This document shows, in pieces, positions 46,398-62,556 of a stretch of DNA of 64,000 bases. Within the stretch, counting starts at the first letter, position 1; each line of letters opens with the position of its first letter. The DNA comes from Helichrysum umbraculigerum (taxonomy: Eukaryota > Streptophyta > Magnoliopsida > Asterales > Asteraceae). Under the pieces are notes generated by a model. The model was given only the letters and a program-made list of their open reading frames with translations. It ran no database searches and was not told the DNA's origin. A program made the translations under genes and the position numbers. Location of the stretch: assembly GCA_949592205.1 (NCBI GenBank), contig CATIUR010000001.1, positions 1,688,001 through 1,752,000 of the forward strand. Direction: 5' to 3'.

Positions 46398-47157
46398 ATG
46401 CCACCAAAACGACAAACTACATGGAACAGTCGACGGACGACTACACCTCCAGCCCCTGAAAACACTCCACCCCTCAACAATGAGGAAACTACTGAGCAAA
46501 TGATTGCGAGACGAATAGCTGAAGGTATTGCTCAGTATGAAGCAAGCCGTAATCGCGAGAATGTGATAAATAACAGTGGGTCTACCCCTGTGAACACTGA
46601 GACTGCTGTGAATACTCGACGCAGGTGTTCATACAAAACATTTCTGGCTTGTAAGCCAACTACTTTCCGTGGCACAGAGGGTGCTATTGGTATCATTCAC
46701 TGGATAGAAAAGATGGAATTGGTGTTGAATATCAGTGACTGTTTACCTGACTGTATGGTGAAGTATGCCACCTGCACCTTAGCTGACAAGGCGCTAACAT
46801 AGTGGAACAGTCAACTTCAATCCCTTGGACGGGAAGCTGCCCACTCCATGTCCTAGGGGGTACTGAAAAACATGATGCTGGAAGAGTTTTGTCCCCGTAG
46901 TGAGATGCAGAATGTGGAAACTGACTTGTGGGACATTAAGATGATTGGTGCTGATATCACTGGGTACACCACTAAGTTCCAGGAACTAGCACGTATAGTG
47001 CCACATATGGTGACACCTGAGTACAAACGCATTGGGCGTTACATTTGGGGATTGGCACCTCAAATCAGAAGTTTGGTCACATCATCCAAACCTGACACAT
47101 TCAGGAGTGCTGTTACCCTAGCGCAAAGTCTGACTGATGAAGCAGTCAGGATGGGGA
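46398..47157 (+). pseudogene. Gag, 5' part, of element A1 (split by solo LTR E)
   Basis: Gag starts MPPKRQTTWNSRRTTTPP at 46398, ten bases after an acceptor-like ttcatctcag. The retrotransposon gag domain is clear (FRGTEGAIGIIHWIEKME, LADKALT, EFCPRSEMQNVE, YTTKFQELARIVP, RYIWGLAPQIRSLV). Two TAG stops (46800-46802 and 46854-46856) fall at places where relatives have Trp. The frame stays the same through them. At the 5-bp target site ccctc the gene is cut by a 3.4-kb solo LTR and resumes at 50605. This copy cannot make full Gag. Confidence 0.92.
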
Positions 47158-47453
47158 CCCTCTGTAACACCCCCAAATTTAATGGTTTGCGGAAGCGAGT
47201 TTTGGGTGTTACTAATCAATAATCACAAGCACAAAGGATACAGTGAACGACTCTAAATGAGACGTTCGAAAAGTTATTACATTAATACATAAGTAGTTCA
47301 AAATACAAGCTCGAGTTTCGTATAAATTCCTAGAGATTCTAATACATAACAACTAGTACAAAAGTAATGTAATAAAATCTCCAAGCTTGTAAATGCATGC
47401 GACTCGAGCTAAATGAGCTTATCCTGCTGGGCATCCCTACTGATGCTGTGTAC

Positions 47454-47990
47454 CTGAGAAGCATTACTAAAACGGTCAACCAAAAGGTTGGTGAATCTCA
47501 CAGGTTTATAAGTAAACAGTTTGAACACACAAGTAGTAGTTGTAAATCATTTGCTAGCCATTATGTATGTGGTGGTTGCAGGTCTTGCTAACCGTTAATA
47601 AGTGGGTGGTTGCAGGTCATGCTAACCGTTTGATACCCTTGCCATGAGCCACCATAGTTGAAGCTTAACGTACAGTAAATATAGTACCCCCGTGAATGTT
47701 AATCCAAAACATCCGAAACGAGTAAGAAACGCCCGTTTATACAGTACGGTTCGTGGTAGTGCGTGCTACCCCGGGCGGGGATTGTCAGTCCCATATGGAT
47801 CCATCTACTAGTAATCGCGCTTAAGTCCATAACTAACAACTTATGATCGGAGGCTTTCAGTGGATAAAAAGTAACTCATGTAATGTATGTAAAAGTAGTG
47901 TAAGCAGTTCAGTACTTGTGTTCATACGTAAAACCGTAGCAAATATCTCACCCCAAGTAAAAACAGTAAAAGTGGGGCTGTAAGACTCAC
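47454..47990 (-). promoter_or_regulatory. Intron-like segment in LTR E
   Basis: Minus-strand donor actcag|GTGAGT (G at 47990) with cttacagcccc next to it; acceptor ttctcag|gtacacag with CAG at 47456-47454. Nearly identical to LTR C. Confidence 0.4.
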
Positions 47991-48489
47991 CTGAGTCTAG
48001 CAGATGATGCAGTAAGTCAAGCAAGTGTAGTACTCTGTACTAGCAACCCTTGGCGTCCTAACACGCACAAGGTTCAGTAAGTAATAAGTAGGTTGGTGTC
48101 CCGAAGGATCACCCATGCTAGTTGTCCACTCAACTAGGAAATGTCCAAGTATTTGTTTGTACGTTTGTAATTGTTTTGTAAATAAGTGTGGCCCGTTGGT
48201 GACGGAGGTGTAATAATAATCCAACTATTATTATTATGTAATTCATCGCGTTTGTATACCTTGTAAGTATATACATAAGTTGAGTATTTGTAATGCGACG
48301 TGTAAACATTGTTCGAGTGTAAGCTCGTGCGAGTGTAATCTCGTAATGTTTTCAAGTGTCGTTGTATGAGTGAAGTAGTTCATGTATACATTACTATGTA
48401 TATGTATTGTATAAGTACCATTGTATAATGTTCGGTTGTTGTATGTATTCAATACTTAGTGTAAAAGTATTTTCCAAGGTTCTGTTTCA

Positions 48490-48970
48490 TGCGTCACTCC
48501 ATGCGACACTTCACAGTTTAGGCGACACTTAGGTAGTGCCGCATAGTTCAGTAAGTATCGTGATATTAGCGTCACTAGATGCGTCACTTGCATTAAGGTA
48601 GCGTCACTGAGGTCAGTGACGGTATAAGTGTCGGTATAAGTGACGGTTTAAATTGTATGGCGACACTTGTCAAGTGTCGGTTGTTTAAGCGTCACTAAAG
48701 TATGCGTCACTCAGCTAGTGTCGGGTATTAGATTTAGTGCGTCACTAAGGGCAAGTGTCGGGTGACGTCAATCAGTAGTAACTATGCATCACTTGTTCCC
48801 GCTGCTAGTTTTGGTTTCAGCCGATGATAGCGACACTGAAGAAGTGTCGCATCGTTCCCACTGGTAGTTATAAAATAGCGACACTAAAGAAGTGTCGGGT
48901 AAGGTATGTATCAGGCACTATATGCGTCACTAGTTTAGTGTCGCTATAGGATTTGGTCCTCTAGCGACAC
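48490..48970. repeat. GCGTCAC(T)/GTGTCGC motif cluster in LTR E
   Basis: About 480 bp dense in gcgtcact, gcgacact, agtgtcgc and agtgacg variants in both orientations. It sits where LTR C has its tgcgaca/tgtcgca cluster, between CT-rich block and donor, but with different wording. Confidence 0.85.
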
Positions 48971-50604
48971 TAGCAATCTGTTTGAATTCAAGGCTCGGGT
49001 TTGTGGTCAAACGACTCCGGTTTGACCCGAAACTTTTAGGGAAGCCCTAACTATGTTAAATAAGCCTTATAAAATTGTCGTTACGTTTTGTGGTCGTCTC
49101 GAAGGGTCGGTTTTATAAATATACCAAAACAGTCCCCGGGTTAAGGTTTTCCAGTTTTTGGTCTCAACGAAACCCTCGTTTTCTCTAACGGTTAGTCCGA
49201 ATAAAGTCCCGCAAAAATTACCAACTGTTCTCCTATGTCTCTAGATCATTTCTTTATTTTCCCGAGAACTTTAGTGTCCATCTACTATTTTTAACAAAAA
49301 TTAAGAAATGATATATGCAAATTCCGGCCAAAACAGTGATATGTCCGAAGATCAAGTAATAGCCGATAATGGGTGTATTTCTGGAGGTAGCTAAAGAAGA
49401 ACTTTTTGTTCACGACGAAAATACCAAACTTTTCCAAGTAGTCTCACCCGTTTATTTAGTCTACAACTCGAGTTATGGTTGTTTTCGTGAGGTCGTTTTT
49501 CTGGGCAGAAAACTGTGTACATATATATGTTTACAAAAACGTGTTTCAAGTTTAGATTTGGACATCTCTTTGTTAAGCAAGCAACTAAACATGTTAATAA
49601 ACATTATAAAACATAACCAAGAAAAGTTTGAGGTCCTTACTAGTCGTATGAGCAAACGAGAAAGATGGATGTGTAGAGCTCGGTGAGGTGCACGTTTTCT
49701 TCCAAATGACCCTAGCAATCCAAGCTATTCTTGAGGGTGTTTTTGTGATGATTTAGGGGTGTTTTGGGACTGATTTGGTCGTGGTTCTTCACCAAGAAAA
49801 GAGAGAAAAGAGTGAGGGAGATGGAGTGGAGAAGTGGTTGAATGAATGAGGTGAGGGGTTTGGAGTGGCTAAGTATCCAAAAAGAGTCAAGGGCATGGTA
49901 TGCCTTGATTCTTGCAGATTTTCTGCATAAAAATCGTGGGTCCCACCCCCATTTGGTGTTTAAATTGTTTCCCCAAAGTTGTGTTAAGTCCCGTGTTCGT
50001 TTACCCGTTCGTTTTGCGTTTTAATTAATCGTATAACGTTTTATATATTACGTTTTGTTAACGATTTAAAACCGGATATTATAAGTAAAAGTTTCACTCA
50101 AATAACATATTTTAAGTTACTAAAATAATATTTGAGATTTCGTTTGGTCATCGATCGCGAATCGTGCGTTTATCCGAATTGTGTAACGTTTCTAAACGTT
50201 TTAACTGTACGCGTGTAATCGCGATATTTTTACTAGAAGTATTTTATCAAAATACTTATTATGAAGTTATAAAAATATAACTTAAGTGTATTTCACGTGT
50301 CGGGCGCGTTTCGTGTACTTTCGTCGCGTAAAGTTACATTTTTAACAAAACGTATAACGTGTAATATATTTTCGTAATATATTAAAGTAAATAATGTTTG
50401 TTTGGATAAATCCACATTATTCTAAAAGTTTGTCACAAACGTCCATATTTTGTACCGAATCGTATACGTGTATATATATATATATCACTCATATATATAG
50501 TAAGTAAGTAATGTATTTAATCCTATTTCATATTAAATACAAGTAGTAAACACGTAATTAGGAAAATTTTAAATTTACCCTAATTTTGGGGTTGTTACAC
50601 CCTC

Positions 50605-51749
50605 ACTAAGAAAGCTACTTCGGGTAAGGGTGAATCAAGCAGTACTGATGCTGGAAAGTCTGGAAAAGGGAAACGCAAGTGGAATGACCGTCAGGGTCAA
50701 CAGAATAAGAAGTAGGATGGAACCGCGAAAGCTTACCTTGCCACAACTGCTGAACAAAAGACTTACTTGGGGAACAAGCCCAAGTGTGGCAAGTGTGAAC
50801 GTCACCATGAGGGTGATTGTACTTTCTGTGGGAACTGCAAACGCTGGGGGCATCTGGCCCAATACTGTAGATCGAACCCCACTACTCAAGCAAATAGGGA
50901 TCGACCAGCTAATGGATGTTTTGAATGTGGCGAGCAAGGTCATTTCTGAAACAAGTGCCCTAAACTTAACCGTGGCAACCAAGACAATCAGAACCGCAAT
51001 ACCAACCAGAACAACAACAATCGCAACAACAATAACAACCGTGGTAACACCAACAACCAACCAGCTCAAGGTCGTGCGTTTGTCATTGGAGCACAAGAGG
51101 CACGCCAGGACCCTAACACTGTCACTGGTACGTTTCTAGTTAACAACCATTATGATTCTGTGTTATTTGAGTCAGGCGCTGATATAAGTTTTGTGTCTAA
51201 GAAATTTAGACCACTATTAGACATTAAATCCCGTAAACTAGACAACAAGTACATTCTAGAACTAGCCGATGGTAAGTTGATTGAATCAGGAGAAATAGTA
51301 CCAGGATGTACTCTAGCATTGGAGGGGCATCCTTTCAAAATAGACTTACTACCAGTAGAGTTGGGAAGTTTGACATCGTGGTCGGTATGGACTGGTTGTC
51401 GAAGAATCGTGCAGAGATCGTTTGTTTTGATAAAATGGTACGTCTACCATTGCTGACTGGAGAAACTTTGGTAATACAAGGAGCTAAGAGAGCGAGTGCC
51501 GTCAAAACAATTAATTGCTTGAAAGCTTGTAAATATCTCCGAAAGGGATATCCAGCATTTTTGGCACATGTTGTGGAAAAGAAACCTGAAGAGCAACTCT
51601 TAAATGACATACCTATAGTACGAGACTATCCGGGAGTGTTTCCTGATGATCTTCCAGGATTATCACCTCCACGACAAGTCGAGTTTCGCATCGATCTGGT
51701 GCCCGGAGCCGCACCAATCGCCCGCTCACCTTATCGTCTAGCTCCATCA
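50605..51749 (+). pseudogene. Gag 3' part (zinc knuckles) and aspartic protease, element A1
   Basis: After the solo LTR, gag continues through a Ser/Lys-rich linker with a TAG at 50713. Two CCHC knuckles follow: CGNCKRWGHLAQYC (about 50827-50868) and CFECGEQGHF, whose next codon is TGA (50947), then an Asn-rich linker. The protease has LFESGADISFVS (51163 onward): the usual catalytic Asp of DSG/DTG is Glu here. A one-base deletion near 51371 shifts the frame just before FDIVVGMDWLSKN, the conserved second protease block. The frame continues into the RT leader (DDLPGLSPPRQVEFRIDL) to a TAA at 51750. Gag and pol thus appear to be one long frame in this family, as usual for plant chromoviruses. 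Confidence 0.88.
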
Positions 51750-54458
51750 TAAATGCAAGAACTGTCTACACAGTTGCAGGAGCTCTTAGATTTGGGATTC
51801 ATCCGACCGAGCTTTTCACCTTGAGGAGCTCCGGTTTTGTTTGTCAAGAAGAAGGATGGATCCATGCGGATATGCATTGACTACCGAGAGTTGAATAAGG
51901 TAACTATCAAGAACCGATATCCGTTACCACGCATCGACAATCTGTTTGATCAGCTACAAGGATCGAGTTACTACTCGAAGATCGACCTTCGTTCTGGTTA
52001 CCATCAACTGAAGGTTCGAGAAGAGGATGTACCGAAGACCGCGTTCAGGACTCGTTATGGTCATTATGAGTTCCTAGTCATGCCGTTTGGATTGACTAAC
52101 GCACCTGCAGTATTCATGGATCTCATGAACCGAGTGTGCAAACCATATCTAGATAAGTTTGTCATTGTGTTTATTGACGATATTTTGATTTACTCGAAAA
52201 CGAAAGAGGATCACGAACAACACTTGAAACTTATCCTCCAACTACTCGAGAATGAGAAGCTGTATGCTAAGTTCTCCAAATGCGAATTTTGGATTAGAGA
52301 GGTTCATTTCCTTGGTCACGTGATAAATGATAAAGGAATTCATGTGGACCCGTCCAAAATAGAGGCGATCAAAAACTGGGAAGCTCCAAAAACCCCAACC
52401 GAGTTTCGACAATTTCTTCGTCTAGCTGGCTATTACCTCCGATTTATCAAAAATTTTTCCAAAATAGCCAAGTCACTCACCACCTTAACTTAGAAGGATA
52501 AGAAATTCGAATGGGGAGAGAAACAAGATAACGCCTTCCAACTGTTGAAACAGAAGTTGAGCACCGCACCAATCCTATCTTTACCCGAGGGAACAGAGAA
52601 CTTCAACGTTTACTGTGATGCCTCACACCAAGGATTGGGTTGCGTCCTCATGCAAAATGACAAAGTTATTGCTTATGCATCTCGTCAATTGAAGATTCAC
52701 GAAAAGAATTATACAACTCATGACTTAGAGTTGGGAGCAGTCGTTTTTGCACTCAAGATCTGGAGACACTACCTATATGGTACAAAGTGTACGATCTTCA
52801 CCGACCACAAGAGTCGGGAACACTTATTCAACCAGAAAGAGCTCAACATGAGACAGAGACGTTGGGTCGAATTGCTGAACAATTACGACTGTGAGATTAA
52901 GTACCATCCGGGCGAGGCTAATGTAGTAGCGGATGCCCTGAGTCGTAAGGAGAGCATTAAACCTCGCAGAGTTTGAGCTTTGGTATTGACAATCCACTCG
53001 AATCTCATTACTCAAATTCGTGACGCACAACGAACAGCTTTCACCGTCGAGCGCATGAAAGGCGAATCCCTGAAGGGAATGGAGAAACAGCTCGAAACCA
53101 AAGAAAATGGAGTTCTGTACTTCATGAATCGAATTTGGGTACCGTGCGACGATGAACTATGCAAACTGATTTTGGACGAAGCTCACAAGTCCAACTACTC
53201 AATTCATCCTGGTGCAGATAAGATGTACCAAGATGTGAAAGGTTTCTATTGGTGGCCTAACATGAAGAGAGACATCGCTACTTATGTCAGCAAGTGTCTA
53301 ACTTGTTCAAAGGTCAAGGTTGAATATAAAAAACCTTCAGAACTTTTGCAACAACCAGAGTTGCCACAATGGAAATGGGAGCACATAACGATGGACTTCA
53401 TCACAAAACTACCAAAGACATCAGCTGGAGCTTATTCAATATGGGTGGTTGTCGATCGATTGACGAAATCATCCCACTTCCTTGCTATCAAAGAGAATGA
53501 CAAACTAGAGAAACTGGCGAAGATCTATTTGAAAGAGATCGTTTCTCGACACGGTGTGCCATTATCCATTATCTCTGATAGAGATAGCAGATTCACATCT
53601 CGCTTCTGGCAGTCACTATAACAGGCTTTAGGTACACGAATTGACATGAGTACGGCCTACCATCCACAAACCGACGGCCAAAGCGAACGAACGATTCAAA
53701 TGCTCGAAGACTTGTTGCGAGCATATGTGATCGACTTTGGAGGAAACTGGGATACTCATCTTCCACTAGCAGAATTCTCCTACAACAACAATTATCACAC
53801 CAGCATACAGATGGCACCATTCGAAGCAGTGTATGGACGAAAATGCCGATCACCACTCTGTTGGGCAGAGTTGGGTGACAGACAACTATCTGGACCTAAG
53901 ATTGTCCAGGAAACCACAGACAAGATATATCAAGTACTCATCCGACTTAAAGCTGCGCGAGACCGACAAAAGAGTTACGCCGATAACCGTCGTAAACATC
54001 TTGAGTTTCAAGTAGGAGACAAGGTCCTACTCAAAGTATCGCCCTGGAAGGGGATAGCACGATTTGGCAAACGAGGAAAACTAAACCCGCGATATGTTGG
54101 ACCTTTTGAAATCCTTGCGAGGATTGGTCCTGTCGCTTACAAACTCAAACTGCCACAAGAGCTTAGTAACATTCACGACACTTTTCACATCTGTAATCTT
54201 AAAAAGTGTCTGTCGGACGAAACACTCATCATTCCTCCTGACGAAGTCTTTATTGACTCAAAACTAAATTTTGTGGAGGAACCTATCGAAATAATTGACC
54301 GCAAAACACACAAACTCCGACACAGTCGGATCAAACTCGTCAAAGTTCGTTGGAACTCGAAGCGCGGTCCTAAGTCTACTTGGGAACGCGAGGATGAAAT
54401 GCGAAAGAAATACCCTTAACTTTTCGAACACGTGACCGAGACTCACGACTCAACCTAA
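51750..54458 (+). pseudogene. Pol (RT, RNase H, integrase, chromodomain) of element A1, with several stops
   Basis: All in one frame, interrupted by stops at 51750, 51822, 52491, 52974, 53619 and 54417. RT (51837-52490) carries YYSKIDLRSGYHQL and the catalytic FIDDILIYSK (DD at 52176-52181). RNase H (52545-52970) has NVYCDASHQGLGCVL, THDLELGAVVFAL and FTDHKS. Integrase starts after about 53000 with the zinc finger (HPGADKMYQDVK, CLTCSKVK) and keeps D, D and E in MDFITKLP, ISDRDSRFTS and GQSERTIQ. A GPY/F module and a chromodomain (VKVRWNSKRGPKSTWERE) end the protein near 54450. The domain order and chromodomain place it in the chromoviruses, probably Tekay. It is closely related to element D but clearly decayed. 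Confidence 0.93.
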
Positions 54459-54480
54459 ATCTCGGGACGAGATTTCGCTA

Positions 54481-54492
54481 ACGGGGGGAGAA
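54481..54492 (+). promoter_or_regulatory. Polypurine tract of element A1
   Basis: acggggggagaa directly before the LTR start tgtgacaatcc; same design as element D. Confidence 0.9.
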
Positions 54493-58403
<3,911 letters not shown>

Positions 58404-58407
58404 GACT

Positions 58408-58420
58408 TGGTATCAGAGCC
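58408..58420 (+). promoter_or_regulatory. Primer-binding site of the second element A internal region
   Basis: tggtatcagagcc four bases after LTR A2, identical in context to 44762-44774. Confidence 0.92.
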
Positions 58421-58575
58421 ATTGGTTATAGCGAACTAGAAGTCTTTAAGTGACTGAAAACCTTAGAGACCTAGACTATAGCCTTGGCTAGAAACATTTA
58501 TGCCTTCATGCATACATACTTTGCATACATCTAACATACGACTAACACGTCACCCACGATTTCTTTTGTCTCAGC

Positions 58576-59394
58576 ATGTCTAGACAAGAGCAGATTTACT
58601 TGTATGCTTCTGATGAGGAGCCGACCGAGGTTTCCTACCATAGTGATGCTAGCACCGGAGTTGCGAGTCCATATGTTCACCAGAGAGCTCTATCTGATGA
58701 CACCAGTGATGCCTACATCACATCACCCCCGACCGCACCTGTGGTCCCACCTACTACTATTTCCACTGATCCTACCACACGTATGCTAGGGTCTACCTTT
58801 ATGGTGACACGCCATATGACTGCTGGATCTTCTAGATGACCGGTACCGAGGAGGACACCCCGGATGTGTGTCCGAGACTTCCCCACTGGACCATTAGCGT
58901 CGAGGGACAAGGCGCCGATGGATGAGACTGCCGAGCCACCACAGAGGGTACCTAGATTTGCTCACCTGGAGTGGATGACTCCTATGCTGGGACGGTGGAG
59001 GTCACTAGAGGGTTTTCCCTCTACATTTGAGACTGGAGAGTCCTCGCGACCACCAACTCCACTGCCTACTACTGGAGAGCCCGTAGAGTTGACCCTCCAT
59101 ACCCTTATTGTGGTGATTCGTACCTTGTTTCGTATTTCTGGTGGCAGGGGTATTCACCTTGCAGAGTTACAAAGCGATGTCTCTCGTCTGGATGGAGACA
59201 TGGCTGATATGCATGAGCGTTGCCACTTTTTGCTGGACCACATGTTTGCTACTCGAGAGATAGCTGAGACTGCACGTACTCGTGTGAGGGTACTGGAGAG
59301 ACGTGCTAGGATAGCAGGGTTTATTGTTGGAGCTTGTGTGATGATAGTTGTGCTGATGACAGCTGTGGGATTGTTTTTACCTTATTTCTATTAG
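58576..59394 (+). pseudogene. Second copy of the extra ORF upstream of gag (ORF0, element A2)
   Basis: Same 272-codon frame as 44930-45748, with the TGA at the same codon (58837-58839) and only about a dozen amino-acid changes (for example Pro to Gln at residue 6). The coiled-coil part is essentially unchanged while the hydrophobic tail varies conservatively. No frameshift has accumulated in either copy. Function unknown. Confidence 0.7.
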
Positions 59395-60043
59395 ACCTAT
59401 GTATGGCGGGTTGTGCCTACTAGGTATTAGACTGATTACTTTTGGTAGATGGGCATAGGTATGTACTAGACATGTACTAGGTAAAAAAACTGTTATTAGA
59501 ATGGGTATATGTATATGAAAACCCATTATCTTTTGTATAGCGCTAACCGCCGATGGGCATATTAGGGATCCCATCTTGTTTTGTACGAAACGACTGTATC
59601 AGCGTTATAACTTTTGATATAATATAACATATGTTTGGTTTGTATTTCGTATTCATTACAATTGTCAACAACTATAGTATTATATCTATATCTATATGTG
59701 TGTGATTGAACGATAACAAATCGATAGCCCTTGTAATAATTTCTTGTAAACCTTGAGACATACCACACTTTGACTGTTGATTCTTATCTTGAATTCCTTT
59801 GAAGCTAATTGTGTTAAATGATGATGAAAAGAAATATGTATTTGGCATTATATAATGACGCATGTCCAACGTGATTATATTATACTAAGTACATATGGGC
59901 GTTTCAAAGTCGTGCGACACGTAATGTGAACTCTTGTTCTTCATCCTTCGTATTGTTCCTTTGTTGATTAATGTGAAATCTTGTTCATCACATTCATTAT
60001 CCTGACATTGACTTCTGCATTTTATTCATCGCAGAATGGAATC

Positions 60044-60146
60044 ATGCCACCAAAACGATGAACTACTAGGAACAGTCGACGGACGACTACACCTCCAGCC
60101 CCTGAAAACACTCCACCCCTCAACAATGAGGAAACTGCTGAGCAAA
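60044..60146 (+). pseudogene. Truncated gag start of the second element A copy
   Basis: Begins MPPKR at 60044 and hits TGA at once (CGA TGA; the other copy reads CGA CAA). Similarity to the first gag ends after gaaactgctgagcaaa near 60146. From there the sequence is Athila-type. The rest of A2, including its last LTR, has been deleted. Confidence 0.85.
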
Positions 60147-62556
60147 TTATTTTCTACAACATTGGTGTTTCACGGTTGACTCTGCTTGTGTCTAGAGGAT
60201 GACATCACTTCGCATTATTTTCTACAATCTATCCTTTTGGAAGTCGAGCTCTCGACTTTAACAGCAGCGCTTCTCGGGAGGCAACCCGTGGAATAAGACG
60301 TGCAGAGAGAAAGTGTCAATAAGTGAAGAAAATCTCTGACTATCCTTCATACTTGGTCGTACCTAAATGATTTATAAAACTCTCCAGAAATATAACTCAT
60401 TTCCAAAATAAATCACTAGTCTCAGAAAATAGGAAATCAATTTAAAAACTGATAATTCGTGTGTTTCGAGCATTTGAGGTACTTGCATATTACTTTTATG
60501 CATTATGCTCAAACTCGTTTAAAAACACATGTTTTATAAAAACTGATTTGTAGTAGAAAACATCTTTTCGAAATCTGAGACAGTGATTTGTCTTTTCATT
60601 TGCAATTATATTGAGTTTGTAAAAAATGGTACGACCAACGTGTTCACACTTACGAGATTAATTCACAAGAGAAATTATGGATGAATAAAACCAATAGCAA
60701 GACGCTTGAAGCCGAGCCGATCTTCATGGATGAAGAAAAGGATCTTGGCAACGTCTCTTTTCAGCAATTTCAGACCTTCAGCTTCAACGCAACTCGCTAT
60801 CTGGGGAGTATCCTAACCCTTTACCCTCTTTTGTTTATGATTCTATATTTTATTTGCTTTGTTAGTTTGATAAAGTAGTTTATACTCTATCCTAAGCTTA
60901 CCACTAAGTGTGAGATTTCAGCCCGAAACAAACACTTGAGAAATATTTTCTTACATGTTCAAACTCTAAGTGTGAGATTTTACTTCCAGTAAAACCTCAA
61001 CTCAAGAGAACATTAGGGACAATGTTTCTCTAAGTATGGGATAGCAGGTATAGAATACATTGGTTAGTTTTTATGACTTTTAATGTCCGAAATAGCAAAC
61101 TCAGAAAATGTTCCTCAAATTTTTCAAAAATTTTCAAGAATTTCCAAAAAGTATGAGCTAAATCACCTAATTAACTCTACTATTTTTGAGTCATAATATC
61201 TTTTGAGAGGAGTCATTTTCAAATATGAGTAATATATTTCGGAATTTAAGGAAAATAAGGTAGAAATTTTCTTAAGCAAGAAATGATAATCTAATAGGAG
61301 CATGACAAAGCACATACAACCTTATTTGCGGTGAGGTATCTTGAGCCTAAAAGCATTCATCTTTAATGCTTCACTATCCATTTCTTGTGTGTGCCGATGC
61401 ATGCATCTCTGAGTTAGAACTTGCTCTTGACATATGCTTCGAGACTACATTGGTGTGTACCGTACGCGGTATATGTGCAATTAAATGACCTTAACATTCT
61501 CTAGGATTTAACCTCTTTTTACACATCTTTTCAAGCCCAAAACCCTTCCGATACTCATTTTTAGTATCGATGATCTGCCTACTGAACCCTGTTGAGCCTA
61601 AACCTTTCATTTCATAAAACCCTTATCCTTAAACCATACTTTCCAAAAATATCCCCAAACTTATCTTAGAATTTCTGAGGTTATGATGAACATCTTTTAG
61701 AATATCCGTTTCACTTATCCTACCCTTTCGTGTTCTCCAAAAAGTTATCTCTCTTGAGAATCCTTGGTGCGTAAAATTGGCACCGCGAAAAGACTCGAAA
61801 TATTCAAGATAAGGGATTTCTGAAAGAATCAAAAGAAAAATATCCTTGAAAATTCTCTGGCAAAGAAGTTCTAAAGAAGAAAAAGAAAATAGAAAAGAAG
61901 AAAAAGCAAAAAAAGAAAATAAAAAGAAGAAAAAACAGAAAAGAAAAGAAAAATAGTTCCACAAGAATAAAGGTAAGTCCTTCAAAGTATCATCCTAGCA
62001 AGAAGAATCTGATAGAAGACCAATAGCTATCTCCTTTCAGTTCTAAAATAAAGTTATTTATGATCTCAGTTGTTTTTAAGATAAGCAACCCTTACAACCC
62101 AAATATACCACTATCCATACCTTTTAACCCTTACCAGACACTACAACCCTCATGAATGTCTTAGGATAATTAGCATCGTCCTCACCTAAGTGGTGGAGAT
62201 CCGATTCTCGATCAAGCCTATGACAATGAGTGCTGCATGACTGGCTATTTGAGCGATTTCATTTGTTCTAGATTGATAGAAAACCCGATACAATTTGAGT
62301 GAATTGAGTGACCACCTTTAGTGAGATCGCCTAGTCATGTGTACTCCAAGATCATGAGATTTGGAAGTATGCCTAAGAGAATCTTTTCTTGTTTATGAAA
62401 GGATCATCTTATCTTTCCCTATATTCTGACATTACCTTACTTATATCTAGAAGTGGTAACTCTTAAACTTGTTCTGACTCGCTCTAAAATGTTTTAAAAT
62501 GTTTTCAAAAACTGAATGTTGCTTGAGGACAAACAACGTCTAAGTGTGGGATAACT
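60147..62556 (+). mobile_element. 3' internal region of Athila-type element B2
   Basis: Non-coding region upstream of LTR B2. It holds cttctcgggaggcaaccc (60271-60288) and gtttcgagcatttgaggt (60463-60480), both also present in element B1 in the same order. Four ctaagtgtg(a/g)gat-like boxes occur (60904, 60966, 61030, 62540), the last being the polypurine-type box before the LTR. A purine-rich A/G run lies at 61870-61950. ORF 60681-60878 (65 codons) is unrecognised. No RT, integrase or env-like domain is seen. Confidence 0.65.
62540..62556 (+). promoter_or_regulatory. Polypurine-type tract of element B2
   Basis: ctaagtgtgggataact, preceded by gaggacaaacaa, directly before the LTR start tgatgtgacg; the standard Athila-lineage arrangement. 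Confidence 0.75.

Larger units (their letters stand above)
47163..50599 (-). mobile_element. Solo LTR E (3437 bp), relative of LTR C, inserted in gag
   Basis: On the plus strand it starts tgtaacacccccaaatttaa and ends ggggttgttaca, so it lies in minus orientation. Perfect 5-bp target duplications, ccctc (47158-47162 and 50600-50604), flank it. Removing the LTR and one target copy restores the gag frame exactly, so the event was clean. There is no internal domain, which points to LTR-LTR recombination. It shares termini, the intron-like segment and the CT-rich block (GA-rich on + near 49795-49830) with LTR C, but its palindromic cluster is different. Confidence 0.95.

Noticed and set aside
48490..48970. 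The motif clusters as CRISPR-like arrays
   Set aside because: Plant nuclear DNA, no uniform repeat and spacer lengths, motifs occur in both orientations, and they sit inside LTRs.
49369..49686. A 105-codon plus-strand ORF inside LTR E
   Set aside because: Antisense to the LTR orientation, overlaps an 81-codon ORF on the other strand, and I recognise no domain; the related LTR C has no matching frame that I can see.
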